Origin: Bradyrhizobium sp. MOS003
GTDB taxonomy: Bacteria; Pseudomonadota; Alphaproteobacteria; Rhizobiales; Xanthobacteraceae
DNA: 64,000 nt
NCBI RefSeq assembly: GCF_003020125.1
Contig: NZ_PYFW01000003.1
Location: 124,001-188,000, forward strand
Direction: 5' to 3'
Shown in pieces: positions 44,137-52,181 of this stretch. The position numbers and the translations under genes were made by a program. The notes under the pieces are model-generated. The model was not told where the DNA came from. It ran no database searches and worked only from the letters and a program-made list of their open reading frames with translations. Within the stretch, counting starts at the first letter, position 1; each line of letters opens with the position of its first letter.

Positions 44137-45216
44137 ATGCGCGCTGCGATTTTCAGGAACGGTGAGATTGTCGTCGACCGGATGGCCGAGCCGACGCCGG
44201 GACCGGGCCAGGTGCTGGTAAGGACGCTCGCCTGCGGCATCTGTGGCTCCGACCTGCATGCGCGCCAGCATGCGCCGCGGATGGTGGAGATGGCCAGGAA
44301 GACCGGCCGCACGCCAATGGATCTGTCGCGCGACGTCGTGTTCGGCCACGAGTTCTGCTGCGAGATCGTCGACTTCGGTCCGGGCACTGAACGCAGGCTC
44401 AAGCCTGGGACGCATGTCTGCTCGCTGCCGGCTTTGCTGACGCCGGAAGGTATCAAGGGGATCGGCTATTCCAACGATTTCGTCGGCGGCTATGCGGAGC
44501 AGATGATCTTGAGCGAGCCGCTCCTGCTCGAAGTGCCCAATGGACTTGCGCCGGAACATGCGGCGTTGACCGAGCCGCTCGCGGTCGGCGTTCACGCCGT
44601 GGCAAAGGCCAACATCCGGGGCGGCGAAGTGCCGCTCGTGATCGGCTGCGGGCCGGTCGGGCTCGCGGTGATCGCCGCACTTCGGATCAAGGGTTTGCAT
44701 CCGATCGTTGCCGCCGACTATTCGCCGGCGCGGCGCGCGCTCGCCGCAAAGCTTGGCGCCGATGTCGTCGTCGATCCCAAGGTGTCGCAGCCCTATGCGA
44801 CCTGGGCCGAGCACGCACAGATGTCGGATGCGGAGAAGGCTGCGCGGCCGCCGTTCCACGCCATGCTGCCGGCGCTGAAGCCCGCGATCATCTTCGAATG
44901 CGTCGGCGTGCCCGGCCTGCTGCAGCAGGTGTTCGAAGGCGCGCCGCGCGATGCAAAAATCGTGGTGGTCGGCGTCTGCATGGAGACCGACAAGAGCGAA
45001 CCCATGCTCGGCATCATGAAGGAGCTCAACGTCCAGTACGTGCTCGGCTACACGCCAGAGGAGTTTTCGGCGTCGCTGCGCCTGATCGCGGAGGGAGAGG
45101 TGGATGCGGCGGCGATGGTCACGGCCGAGGTCGGCATCGGCGGCGTTGCCAAGGCTTTCGCCGATCTCGCCAATCCCGAGGCGCACACCAAGATCATCGT
45201 GCAGCCGTGGCGATGA
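44137..45216 (+). CDS. zinc-binding MDR dehydrogenase
   Basis: 359 residues, directly after GGGAGGAGCC. Catalytic zinc ligands are the Cys in CGICGSDLHARQH and the His in FGHEFCCEI. The four-cysteine structural zinc lobe is missing, its place taken by the CSLPALLTPEGIKG loop. The Rossmann motif is VIGCGPVGLAVIAAL. An alcohol or polyol dehydrogenase of unknown substrate. Confidence 0.88.
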   Translation: MRAAIFRNGEIVVDRMAEPTPGPGQVLVRTLACGICGSDLHARQHAPRMVEMARKTGRTPMDLSRDVVFGHEFCCEIVDFGPGTERRLKPGTHVCSLPALLTPEGIKGIGYSNDFVGGYAEQMILSEPLLLEVPNGLAPEHAALTEPLAVGVHAVAKANIRGGEVPLVIGCGPVGLAVIAALRIKGLHPIVAADYSPARRALAAKLGADVVVDPKVSQPYATWAEHAQMSDAEKAARPPFHAMLPALKPAIIFECVGVPGLLQQVFEGAPRDAKIVVVGVCMETDKSEPMLGIMKELNVQYVLGYTPEEFSASLRLIAEGEVDAAAMVTAEVGIGGVAKAFADLANPEAHTKIIVQPWR

Positions 45217-45222
45217 CAGTCT

Positions 45223-45312
45223 CGTAGGGTGGGCAAAGGCGCAGAGCGCCGTGCCCACCACCAAACATAGTGCTTGTCATGGTGGGCACGCTACGCTTTG
45301 CCCACCCTACAC
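45223..45312. repeat. palindromic repeat, family C
   Basis: CGTAGGGTGGGCAAAG at the left pairs with CTTTGCCCACCCTACACG at the right. Inner arms CGTGCCCACCA and TGGTGGGCACG also pair. It lies between convergent genes (MDR dehydrogenase and Lrp regulator) and could end both transcripts. Only one copy was noticed in this window. Confidence 0.8.
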
Positions 45313-45340
45313 GATTGATCCCACTCAAAGCGCCGGCGCA

Positions 45341-45802
45341 TTACACCGGCAGCGCGATCGAGTACTTCACCTGGCTCAGCGCGAAGCTCGACTCGATCGA
45401 GGCGATGCCGTCGAGCCGGGTCAGCTTGGTCTTGAGGAACGTCTCATAGGAGGCGAGGTCGGCGGCGACGACGCGGAGCAGGTAATCGCGGTTGCCGGTC
45501 ATCAGATAGCATTCCAGCACCTCGTCCCACTTCGAGATCGCGCGGGCGAAGCGGTTGAGATCCTCCTCCTTCTGCCGTGCCAGCTTGATCGAGATGAAGA
45601 CGCTGACGTGAAGCCCGAGCGCTTTCTGGTCCACGGTCGCGATATAGCGCGCGATGACGCCGCGCTCCTCCAGCAGCTTGACCCGGCGGTGACAGGGCGA
45701 AACCGAAAGCCCGACCTTGTCGGCGAGTTCCTGCATGGTCATGCGGCTGTCGGTCTGGAGGTGGCCGAGGATTTTTCGGTCGATGGCGTCGAGGTCTGGC
45801 AT
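45341..45802 (-). CDS. Lrp/AsnC-family regulator
   Basis: 153 residues from the ATG at 45802 (MPDLDAIDRKIL); an ATG at 45820 is in frame but has no ribosome site. The helix-turn-helix is at residues 5-60 (MTMQELADKVGLSVSPCHRRVKLLEERGVI), followed by the ligand-binding RAM domain (VLECYLMTGNRDYLLRVVA). It is divergent from the AceE-like gene, with an inverted repeat between them, so it probably controls that gene in response to an amino acid. The pairing recalls Pseudomonas MdeR/MdeB. Confidence 0.9.
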   Translation of the reverse strand: MPDLDAIDRKILGHLQTDSRMTMQELADKVGLSVSPCHRRVKLLEERGVIARYIATVDQKALGLHVSVFISIKLARQKEEDLNRFARAISKWDEVLECYLMTGNRDYLLRVVAADLASYETFLKTKLTRLDGIASIESSFALSQVKYSIALPV

Positions 45803-45830
45803 TGGAATGAAACCTGTCATTGGGGCACTC

Positions 45831-45851
45831 TATTGGTAAAATATCCCAATA
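45831..45851. promoter_or_regulatory. inverted repeat between the Lrp and AceE-like genes
   Basis: TATTGG (45831-45836) and CCAATA (45846-45851) form a 6-bp inverted repeat with an AT-rich 9-bp spacer, the style of an Lrp-family binding site. It lies 29 bp before the Lrp gene start and about 86 bp before the AceE-like start. Confidence 0.5.
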
Positions 45852-45936
45852 TTGTCAGGTATGGCGCGAAAAATTGAGAAGTTTGGCGCCTCCCGCAGGC
45901 GTATCATTGTCTCACCTGATTTCCGGGAGCATTGCC

Positions 45937-48300
45937 ATGCCCGTCGATACCGCCCGCCTCGACACATTGACCGCGCTCAGCCGCAAGGCGCTGTGGCTGT
46001 CGTCCTGGACCATTCACCACGCCAACCACATTCGCCCCAACGCGGATGGCCTCAAGGTCGGCGGCCACCAGGCCTCGTCCGCCTCGCTGGCCACCATCAT
46101 GTCGGCGCTGTACTTCCACGTGCTGCGCCCGGAGGACCGCGTCGCGGTGAAGCCGCATGCAAGCCCGGTGTTCCATGCCATCCAGTATCTGTTCGGCCGG
46201 CAGAGCCGCGAGAAGCTGGAGAATTTTCGCGGCTTCAAGGGCGCGCAATCCTATCCATCACGGACCAAGGACGTCGACGACGTCGATTTCTCGACCGGCT
46301 CGGTCGGCCTCGGCGTCGCGCAGACGCTGTTCGCCTCGCTGGTGCAGGACTACGTCAAGGCGCATGGCTGGGCGAAGGATCGCCGCGAGGGGCGGATGAT
46401 CGCGCTCGTCGGCGACGCCGAGATGGACGAGGGCAACATCTGGGAGGCGCTCGCCGAGGGCTGGAAGCACGGCCTGCGGAACACCTGGTGGGTGGTCGAC
46501 TATAACCGCCAGTCGCTCGACGCCGTCGTGCGCGAAGGGCTCTGGGAAAAATTCGAGACCATGTTCCGCAATTTCGGCTGGGACGTCGTCATCGTGAAAT
46601 ACGGCCGCCTGATGCGCGAGGCCTTTGCCGAGCCCGGCGGCGAAGCGTTGAAGCGCTGGATCGACAATTGCCCGAATGCGCTCTATGCCGCGCTGTGCTT
46701 CCAGGGCGGTGCGGCCTTCCGCAAGTACCTGCACGACGAGATCGGCGACCAGGGCCCCATCACCAAGCTGATCGACAAGCGCAGCGACGAGGAATTGCTG
46801 GCGCTGATGTCGAATCTCGGCGGCCACGACATGGCGAGCATGCTGGACGCCTTCCAGTCGATCGACCACGATCGCCCGGTTTGCTTCATCGCCTACACCA
46901 TCAAGGGCGTCGGCCTGCCATTCCAGGGCCACAAGGACAACCATGCCGGCCTGATGACGGTCGCGCAGATGGAGAAATATCGCGACAGCCAGAACATTCG
47001 GCCCGGCCACGAATGGGACAAGTACGAAGGTCTCGCGCAGGACGCCGCCGAACTCGACGCCTTCCTCGCGCGCGTACCGTTCAACCGGGACGGCCGCCGC
47101 CTGACGGCGCCCGTCGTCGAGGTGCCCCAGCAGCTCGCGTTCAAGCCGTCACCGCAAATGTCGACCCAGCAGGGCTTCGGCCTCGTGCTGAACGAGATCG
47201 CGCGCGGCGACAGCGAGCTGGCCCAACGCATCGTCACGACGTCGCCCGACGTCACCGTCTCGACCAATCTCGGTCCGTGGGTGAACCGGCGCGGCCTGTT
47301 CGCGCGTGCGGAGAAGGCGGACTTATTCCGCAGCGAGAAAATTCCATCCACGTTCAACTGGGACTTCTCGCCCAAGGGCCAGCATCTCGAGCTCGGGATC
47401 GCCGAGATGAACCTGTTCATCATGCTCTCGGCGCTCGGCCTGTCGCACCAGATCAACGGCGAGCGGCTGCTGCCGGTCGGCACGCTCTACGATCCCTTCA
47501 TCGAGCGCGGGCTCGATGCGCTGAACTATGCCTGCTACCAGGATGCGCGCTTTATGGTGGCGGCGACGCCATCCGGCATCACGCTGGCGCCCGAGGGCGG
47601 CGCGCATCAGTCGATCGCGACGCCGCTGATCGGTATGGCGCAGGACGGCCTTGCCTCGTTCGAGCCGGCCTTCGTCGACGAGCTCGCCGTGATCATGGGC
47701 TGGGGCTTCGATCATATGCAGCGCGATCCGGGCGAGGGCGGTTCGGTCTATTTGCGGCTCTCGACGCGCAGCATCGATCAGGCCCAGCGGATCATGACGC
47801 CGGAGCTTGCGCAGGGCATCACCGACGGCGCCTACTGGCTGCGCAAGCCGGGCCCGAATGCCGAACTCGTGATAGCTTATACCGGCGCGGTCGCACCGGA
47901 AGCGATCGAGGCGACCGGCTTCATCGGCGAGAGCCGACGCGACATCGGCCTGCTCGCGATCACTTCGGCCGATCGCCTCCACGCAGGCTGGACCGCCGCA
48001 CGGAAATTGCGGCGCGATCGCCGCGGCGTGCAGCACCTCAGCCACATCGAGAAACTGCTGGCGCCGCTGCCGCGCGACTGCGGCATCGTGACCGTGATCG
48101 ACGGCCATCCCTCCGCACTCGGCTGGCTCGGCAGCGTCCGCGGCCATCGCGTCGAGGCGCTCGGCGTCGAGCAGTTCGGCCAGACCGGCAGCATTGCCGA
48201 CCTTTATCGGCATTACGGCATCGATGCCAATGCGATCATCGATGCGGCCGAAAGCCTCACTACTGGCGCACCGGTGCTGCATCGAAAGATGGCGGTGTAG
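45937..48300 (+). CDS. AceE-like thiamine-diphosphate 2-oxoacid dehydrogenase E1 / transketolase-like enzyme
   Basis: 787 residues, about 100 shorter than E. coli AceE (homodimeric pyruvate dehydrogenase E1). The ThDP-binding motif is GDAEMDEGNIWEAL with DYNRQSLDAVV. Further AceE-like segments are HHANHIRPNADGLKVGGHQASS, FSTGSVGLGVAQTLFAS, CFIAYTIKGVGLPFQGHKDNH and GIAEMNLFIMLSALGL. It decarboxylates a 2-oxoacid and would pass the acyl group to an E2 lipoyl protein, but no E2 or E3 gene adjoins. Divergent from an Lrp regulator. An oxobutyrate-type substrate, as for MdeB, is possible. The start at 45937 has CGGGAG upstream. Confidence 0.82.
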   Translation: MPVDTARLDTLTALSRKALWLSSWTIHHANHIRPNADGLKVGGHQASSASLATIMSALYFHVLRPEDRVAVKPHASPVFHAIQYLFGRQSREKLENFRGFKGAQSYPSRTKDVDDVDFSTGSVGLGVAQTLFASLVQDYVKAHGWAKDRREGRMIALVGDAEMDEGNIWEALAEGWKHGLRNTWWVVDYNRQSLDAVVREGLWEKFETMFRNFGWDVVIVKYGRLMREAFAEPGGEALKRWIDNCPNALYAALCFQGGAAFRKYLHDEIGDQGPITKLIDKRSDEELLALMSNLGGHDMASMLDAFQSIDHDRPVCFIAYTIKGVGLPFQGHKDNHAGLMTVAQMEKYRDSQNIRPGHEWDKYEGLAQDAAELDAFLARVPFNRDGRRLTAPVVEVPQQLAFKPSPQMSTQQGFGLVLNEIARGDSELAQRIVTTSPDVTVSTNLGPWVNRRGLFARAEKADLFRSEKIPSTFNWDFSPKGQHLELGIAEMNLFIMLSALGLSHQINGERLLPVGTLYDPFIERGLDALNYACYQDARFMVAATPSGITLAPEGGAHQSIATPLIGMAQDGLASFEPAFVDELAVIMGWGFDHMQRDPGEGGSVYLRLSTRSIDQAQRIMTPELAQGITDGAYWLRKPGPNAELVIAYTGAVAPEAIEATGFIGESRRDIGLLAITSADRLHAGWTAARKLRRDRRGVQHLSHIEKLLAPLPRDCGIVTVIDGHPSALGWLGSVRGHRVEALGVEQFGQTGSIADLYRHYGIDANAIIDAAESLTTGAPVLHRKMAV

Positions 48301-48612
48301 TCGGGGTAACCGACCGCATGGGCCCCGGCTCAGCAGCGCAACGCTGAAGGAGCGCTGCGCTGCGTCCGGGGCACGAGACTGTCTAGACTCGTTACAATCT
48401 CGTGTCCCGGACGCGCTGCAGCGTGCAACGCTGCTGCGCAGAGCCGGGACCCGGCTTCTTGCGAGTCATGGCCGCTTGCCTCGCCTCAACTCGCGTTCCA
48501 TATTCCGTCCGCCGCAACGCTGGCCCCGCATATGGCGGGTTCAATTGCCGGCGCTTTCGTGCAAGGATGCCTGCCGAAACGCCCCCACCATGCCCCCAAG
48601 AAGAGGTTAACG
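48301..48612. other. 312-base intergenic region, mostly a family B repeat
   Basis: Between the AceE-like and aldehyde dehydrogenase genes. It contains the repeat at 48321-48455 and, shortly before 48613, the sequence AAGAGGTTAACG as ribosome site. No gene recognised in the rest. Confidence 0.6.
48321..48455. repeat. GC-rich compound palindrome, family B copy 2
   Basis: GGCCCCGGCTCAGCAGCG pairs with CGCTGCGCTGCGTCCGGGGC, then CACGAGACTG...CTCGTG forms a middle hairpin, and GTCCCGGACGCGCTGCAGCG pairs with CGCTGCTGCGCAGAGCCGGGAC. Related to 40930-41056. Confidence 0.75.
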
Positions 48613-50043
48613 ATGGTCAATCGCATGCAATTCTACATCGACGGCGCCTGGGTCGATCCCGCCGTCAAGAAGTCAACTCCGGTCGTCAATCCCGCGACGG
48701 AAGAGGCGATGTACGAGGTTGCGCTGGGCTCCAAGGCCGACGTCGACAAGGCGGTTGCCGCCGCCAAGCGCGCTTTTGCGACCTTCTCCCAGACCAGCCG
48801 TGACGAGCGCGTCGCGCTGCTCACCAAGGTCATCGAGGTCTACAAGGGCCGTCTCAAGGAGATCGGTGCCGCCGTTTCTGACGAGATGGGCGCGCCGCTG
48901 CCGATGGCCGAGAAGCTGCAGGCCGGCGCCGGCCTCGGCCATCTCATGACCACGCTCGACGTGCTCAAGAACTATCATTTCGAAGAGCCCGTCGGCACCG
49001 CCATGGTGCTGCGCGAGCCGATCGGCGTGGTCGGCATGATCACGCCCTGGAACTGGCCGCTCAATCAGATCGCCTGCAAGGTCGCGCCCGCGCTCGCCGC
49101 CGGCTGCACCATGATCCTGAAGCCCAGCGAGTTCACCCCGACCTCGGCCTTGATCTTTGCGGAAATCCTCCATGAAGCCGGCGTGCCCAAGGGCGTGTTC
49201 AACCTCGTCAACGGTCTCGGCCCCGAGGTCGGCGCCGCGATGAGCGAGCACCCCGACATCGACATGATCTCCTTCACCGGCTCGACCCGCGCCGGCATCG
49301 ATGTTGCCAAGCGCGCAGCTCCCACCGTGAAACGCGTCAGCCAGGAACTGGGCGGCAAATCGCCGAACGTCATTCTCGAGGGTGCCGACCTGCAGAAGGC
49401 GGTGACCGGCGGCGTGATGCACATGTTCAACAACTCCGGCCAGTCCTGCAACGCGCCCTCGCGCATGATCGTGCCGCTGTCCAAGATGAAGGACGTCGCC
49501 GCGATCGCGAAGGCCGTCGCCGACAAGACCAAGGCGGGCGATCCCCGCGCCGAAGGCACCACCATCGGCCCGGTCGTCAACCGTGGCCAGTGGGACAAGA
49601 TCCAGGGCCTGATCAAGAAGGGCATCGACGAGGGCGCAACGCTCGTCGCCGGCGGCCCGGGCCTGCCCGAGGGCGTCAACAAGGGCTTCTATGTCCGTCC
49701 GACCATCTTCGCCGACGTCACCCCCGACATGACGATCGCCCGTGAAGAGATCTTCGGACCGGTGCTGACCATCATCGGCGCCAAGGATGAAGCCGAGGCC
49801 GTGCACATCGCCAACGACACGCCGTATGGCCTTGCCGGCTACGTCACGGGTGCTTCGGTCGAGGACGCCAAGCGCGTCGGCCGTCAGATCCGCGCCGGCA
49901 ACGTCAACCTCCAGGGCGTGCCCAACGATCGCACCGCGCCGTTCGGCGGCTACAAGCAGTCGGGCAACGGCCGCGAGTGGGGCAAGTACGGCCTCGAGGA
50001 TTTCCTCGAAGTGAAGGCCGTCGCCGGCTTCAACGCGGCGTAA
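48613..50043 (+). CDS. NAD(P)-dependent aldehyde dehydrogenase
   Basis: 476 residues. It oxidises an aldehyde to the acid. The catalytic Cys lies in FNNSGQSCNAPSRM and the general-base Glu in SQELGGKSPN. The cofactor segment is TPWNWPLNQIACKVAPALAAGC and the GSTRAG motif is present. The start at 48613 follows AGAGG; the 27 upstream codons are open but atypical. A good terminator follows. With the lactonase and uronate dehydrogenase next door it might serve sugar-acid oxidation, but the substrate is not shown by sequence. Confidence 0.9.
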   Translation: MVNRMQFYIDGAWVDPAVKKSTPVVNPATEEAMYEVALGSKADVDKAVAAAKRAFATFSQTSRDERVALLTKVIEVYKGRLKEIGAAVSDEMGAPLPMAEKLQAGAGLGHLMTTLDVLKNYHFEEPVGTAMVLREPIGVVGMITPWNWPLNQIACKVAPALAAGCTMILKPSEFTPTSALIFAEILHEAGVPKGVFNLVNGLGPEVGAAMSEHPDIDMISFTGSTRAGIDVAKRAAPTVKRVSQELGGKSPNVILEGADLQKAVTGGVMHMFNNSGQSCNAPSRMIVPLSKMKDVAAIAKAVADKTKAGDPRAEGTTIGPVVNRGQWDKIQGLIKKGIDEGATLVAGGPGLPEGVNKGFYVRPTIFADVTPDMTIAREEIFGPVLTIIGAKDEAEAVHIANDTPYGLAGYVTGASVEDAKRVGRQIRAGNVNLQGVPNDRTAPFGGYKQSGNGREWGKYGLEDFLEVKAVAGFNAA

Positions 50044-50065
50044 ATATCAGCGATTGAACGAACGA

Positions 50066-50099
50066 AGCGCCGGAGCGGGCAACCGCGCCGGCGCTTTTT
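50066..50099 (+). terminator. rho-independent terminator of the aldehyde dehydrogenase gene
   Basis: AGCGCCGG pairs with CCGGCGCT around an inner CGG/CCG hairpin, followed by TTTTT. It begins 22 bp after the stop codon. Confidence 0.85.
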
Positions 50100-50108
50100 G
50101 TTTTGCTC

Positions 50109-50199
50109 CGTCATTGCGAGCGAAGCGAAGCAATCCAGAAATTTCTCCGCGGCAATAGTCTGGATTGCTTCGTCGCAAGAGCTCCTCGCAATGACGAGG
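50109..50199. repeat. palindromic repeat, family A copy 3
   Basis: Begins CGTCATTGCGAGCGAAGCGA and ends CTCGCAATGACGAG, with AGCAATCCAGAAA and the inner TCTGGATTGCTTCG arm. It is closely similar to the copy at 14889-14977 and in the same orientation. It separates the terminator from the leftward lactonase gene. Confidence 0.88.
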
Positions 50200-50217
50200 A
50201 GAGAGCGGTGCGAGACT

Positions 50218-51198
50218 CTATCCCCCCACAGCGCCCTGCGTGTTCACATACAGCGCGTAGATCGACTGGCTCGCCGCCATGAACAGGCGGTTGCGCTTGA
50301 CGCCACCGAAGCAGAGATTGGCGCAGCGTTCGGGCAGCGCGATGCGGCCGATCATGACGCCGTCGGGCGCGAACACGACGACGCCGTCGAGCTCGGGATC
50401 GCCCATGCCCCAGCCGCACCAGAGATTACCGTCGATGTCGCAGCGCATGCCGTCGGGCGTGCCGGGACCGGCATCGATGTGGACGCGCTTGTTGGAAATC
50501 TTGGTACCGTCAGCCGAGACGTCATAGGCGAGGATCTTGCGGTTTGGCACGCCGCGCGATTCCACGACGTAGAGGATTTTCTCGTCCGGCGAGAAGCACA
50601 GGCCGTTCGGTCCGAGCACGCCCTCGGCGACGATGGTCGCCTTGCCGGTGGCGGGATCGAGCCGATAGACATTTGGCTCGATCTCGGGCTCGGCCGTGTA
50701 GCCCTCGTAATTTCCGAGCAGGCCAAAGGTCGGATCGGTGAACCAGACCGAACCATCCGATTTGACGACGACATCGTTCGGCGAGTTCAACCGCTTGCCG
50801 TTGAATTGATCCATCAGCACGGTGATGCTGCCGTCATACTCGGTGCGGGTCACGCGCCGCCCGCCATGCTCGCAGGTGACGAGCCGGCCCTGGCGATCCC
50901 TGGTGTTGCCGTTGCCGAAATTGGAGGGCTTGCGGAACACCGAGACCGATCCGGTCTCTTCCTCCCATTTGATGATACGCTGGTTCGGGATGTCGCTGCA
51001 CAGCAAATAGCGCCCGTCGCCGAACCACACCGGTCCCTCGGCCCAGCGCAGGCCGGTCGCGAGCCGCTCCACAGCCGACAGTTTCAGCCAGTATTTTTCG
51101 AAGCGGGGATCGAGTGCCTTGATCGCGGGGTCGGGGTAATAAGTCGCCGGCTGCCAGCCTTGGCGGAGATGCCCGGTGTGGGACGATGCCTCATTCAT
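50218..51198 (-). CDS. SMP-30/gluconolactonase-family lactonase
   Basis: 326 residues from the ATG at 51198; the frame is open 25 codons further without coding character. The beta-propeller metal-site pattern is present: Glu in RWAEGPVWFGDG, Asn in LNSPNDVVVKSDG and FSNGLCFS-like PNGLCFSPD, Asp in TPDGMRCDIDGN. It is divergent from the uronate dehydrogenase gene (89 bp apart). That enzyme yields an aldarolactone, so this lactonase is a natural next step. No signal peptide. Confidence 0.85.
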   Translation of the reverse strand: MNEASSHTGHLRQGWQPATYYPDPAIKALDPRFEKYWLKLSAVERLATGLRWAEGPVWFGDGRYLLCSDIPNQRIIKWEEETGSVSVFRKPSNFGNGNTRDRQGRLVTCEHGGRRVTRTEYDGSITVLMDQFNGKRLNSPNDVVVKSDGSVWFTDPTFGLLGNYEGYTAEPEIEPNVYRLDPATGKATIVAEGVLGPNGLCFSPDEKILYVVESRGVPNRKILAYDVSADGTKISNKRVHIDAGPGTPDGMRCDIDGNLWCGWGMGDPELDGVVVFAPDGVMIGRIALPERCANLCFGGVKRNRLFMAASQSIYALYVNTQGAVGG

Positions 51199-51222
51199 GT
51201 CGGTTCTCTCGTTTCGTTCCCT

Positions 51223-51270
51223 CTGGACAATCCAGCTATCATTAGAGACACGTGACCGCAAATCAGTCAC
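51223..51270. promoter_or_regulatory. two inverted repeats between the lactonase and uronate dehydrogenase genes
   Basis: CTGGA-CAA-TCCAG (51223-51235) is a 13-bp palindrome, and GTGAC (51252-51256) pairs with GTCAC (51266-51270). Both lie in the 89-bp divergent promoter gap and could be operator sites. The regulator is not encoded here. Confidence 0.35.
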
Positions 51271-51287
51271 CAACGGCGAGGGACGAC

Positions 51288-52112
51288 ATGGCGCGCATCT
51301 TGATGACGGGAGCTTCGGGCGGAATCGGAACGAGCCTGCGAAAGCTGCTGCCGCCGATCTATCCGGATCTTGTGCTTTCTGACATCAAGCCGCCTGCCGA
51401 TCTCGGCGCAAACGAGCAGTTCAAGGCCGCGGATCTCGCCGACCTCGCGCAATGCGAGGCAATCTGCGAGGGCGTCGACGGCATCATCCATTTCGGCGGC
51501 TATTCGGTCGAGGGCACCTGGGACGACATCCTCCAGGCCAACATCATCGGCGGCTACAATCTGTTCGAGGCGGCCTATTGCAAGGGCGTCAAGCGCGTGG
51601 TGTTCGCCTCGTCGAACCACGCCGTCGGCTTCTATCCGCGCCACCACAAGATCGGCACCGACGTGACCGCGCGCCCCGACAGCCGCTACGGCGTCAGCAA
51701 GGTGTTCGGCGAGGCCGTCGGCGCGCTCTATGCCGACAAGCATGGGCTGAAGGTGACCTGCCTGCGCATCGGCAATTTCGGTGACATGCCGCTCGACCAG
51801 CGCCGGCTCTCGATCTGGTTGAAACCGGAAGACTTGGTGCAACTCTGCCGCATCGGGCTCGAACATCCCGACATCCATTTCGAAGTCTTCTACGGCGCCT
51901 CGCTCAACGAGCGCGCCTGGTGGGACAACCACCGCGCCTACGAATTCGGCTATCGCCCCACCGGCCGTGCCGAGGATTTCCGCGAGCACGCCATGGCGGA
52001 ACAGGCCAAATTGAAGGCGGATCCGGTGGGGGACTATTTCCAGGGCGGTGCGTTCTGCAGCATGGAGTACGATGCTGATCCGGGTCGGATCATCGACTGG
52101 AACAAGCGGTAA
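51288..52112 (+). CDS. udh: NAD-dependent uronate dehydrogenase-like SDR
   Basis: 274 residues, the length of known uronate dehydrogenases, which oxidise galacturonate or glucuronate to the aldaro-lactone. It has NAD motif TGASGGIG, DLADLAQCEAICEGVDGIIHFGG, and the catalytic Ser in FASSNHAVGFY with Tyr-x3-Lys in YGVSKVFGE. LRIGNFGDMPLDQRRLSIW and FEVFYGASLNERAWWDN also fit that family. It stands divergent from a lactonase and next to an aldehyde dehydrogenase, a sensible oxidative hexuronate set, although the later pathway enzymes are not in the window. Confidence 0.82.
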   Translation: MARILMTGASGGIGTSLRKLLPPIYPDLVLSDIKPPADLGANEQFKAADLADLAQCEAICEGVDGIIHFGGYSVEGTWDDILQANIIGGYNLFEAAYCKGVKRVVFASSNHAVGFYPRHHKIGTDVTARPDSRYGVSKVFGEAVGALYADKHGLKVTCLRIGNFGDMPLDQRRLSIWLKPEDLVQLCRIGLEHPDIHFEVFYGASLNERAWWDNHRAYEFGYRPTGRAEDFREHAMAEQAKLKADPVGDYFQGGAFCSMEYDADPGRIIDWNKR

Positions 52113-52132
52113 AGGCGCCGCTCGACACGGCA

Positions 52133-52162
52133 AGAGCGGCCAAAGCTTCGCTTGGCCGCTCT
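52133..52162. terminator. bidirectional terminator between convergent genes
   Basis: AGAGCGGCCAA and TTGGCCGCTCT form a perfect 11-bp stem with an 8-base loop, 20 bp after the dehydrogenase stop (52112) and 19 bp before the MddA stop (52182). A T-rich tail follows rightward (AATCTTTATTT). Confidence 0.85.
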
Positions 52163-52181
52163 AATCTTTATTTGTGCCGGA

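Noticed and set aside
42991..45264. 757-codon open frame on the minus strand
   Set aside because: Antisense to the EamA transporter and MDR dehydrogenase; Arg/Asp/His-rich low-complexity translation typical of a shadow frame.
46668..48347. 559-codon open frame on the plus strand inside the AceE-like gene
   Set aside because: Overlaps a well-supported gene in another frame and contains no recognisable domain.
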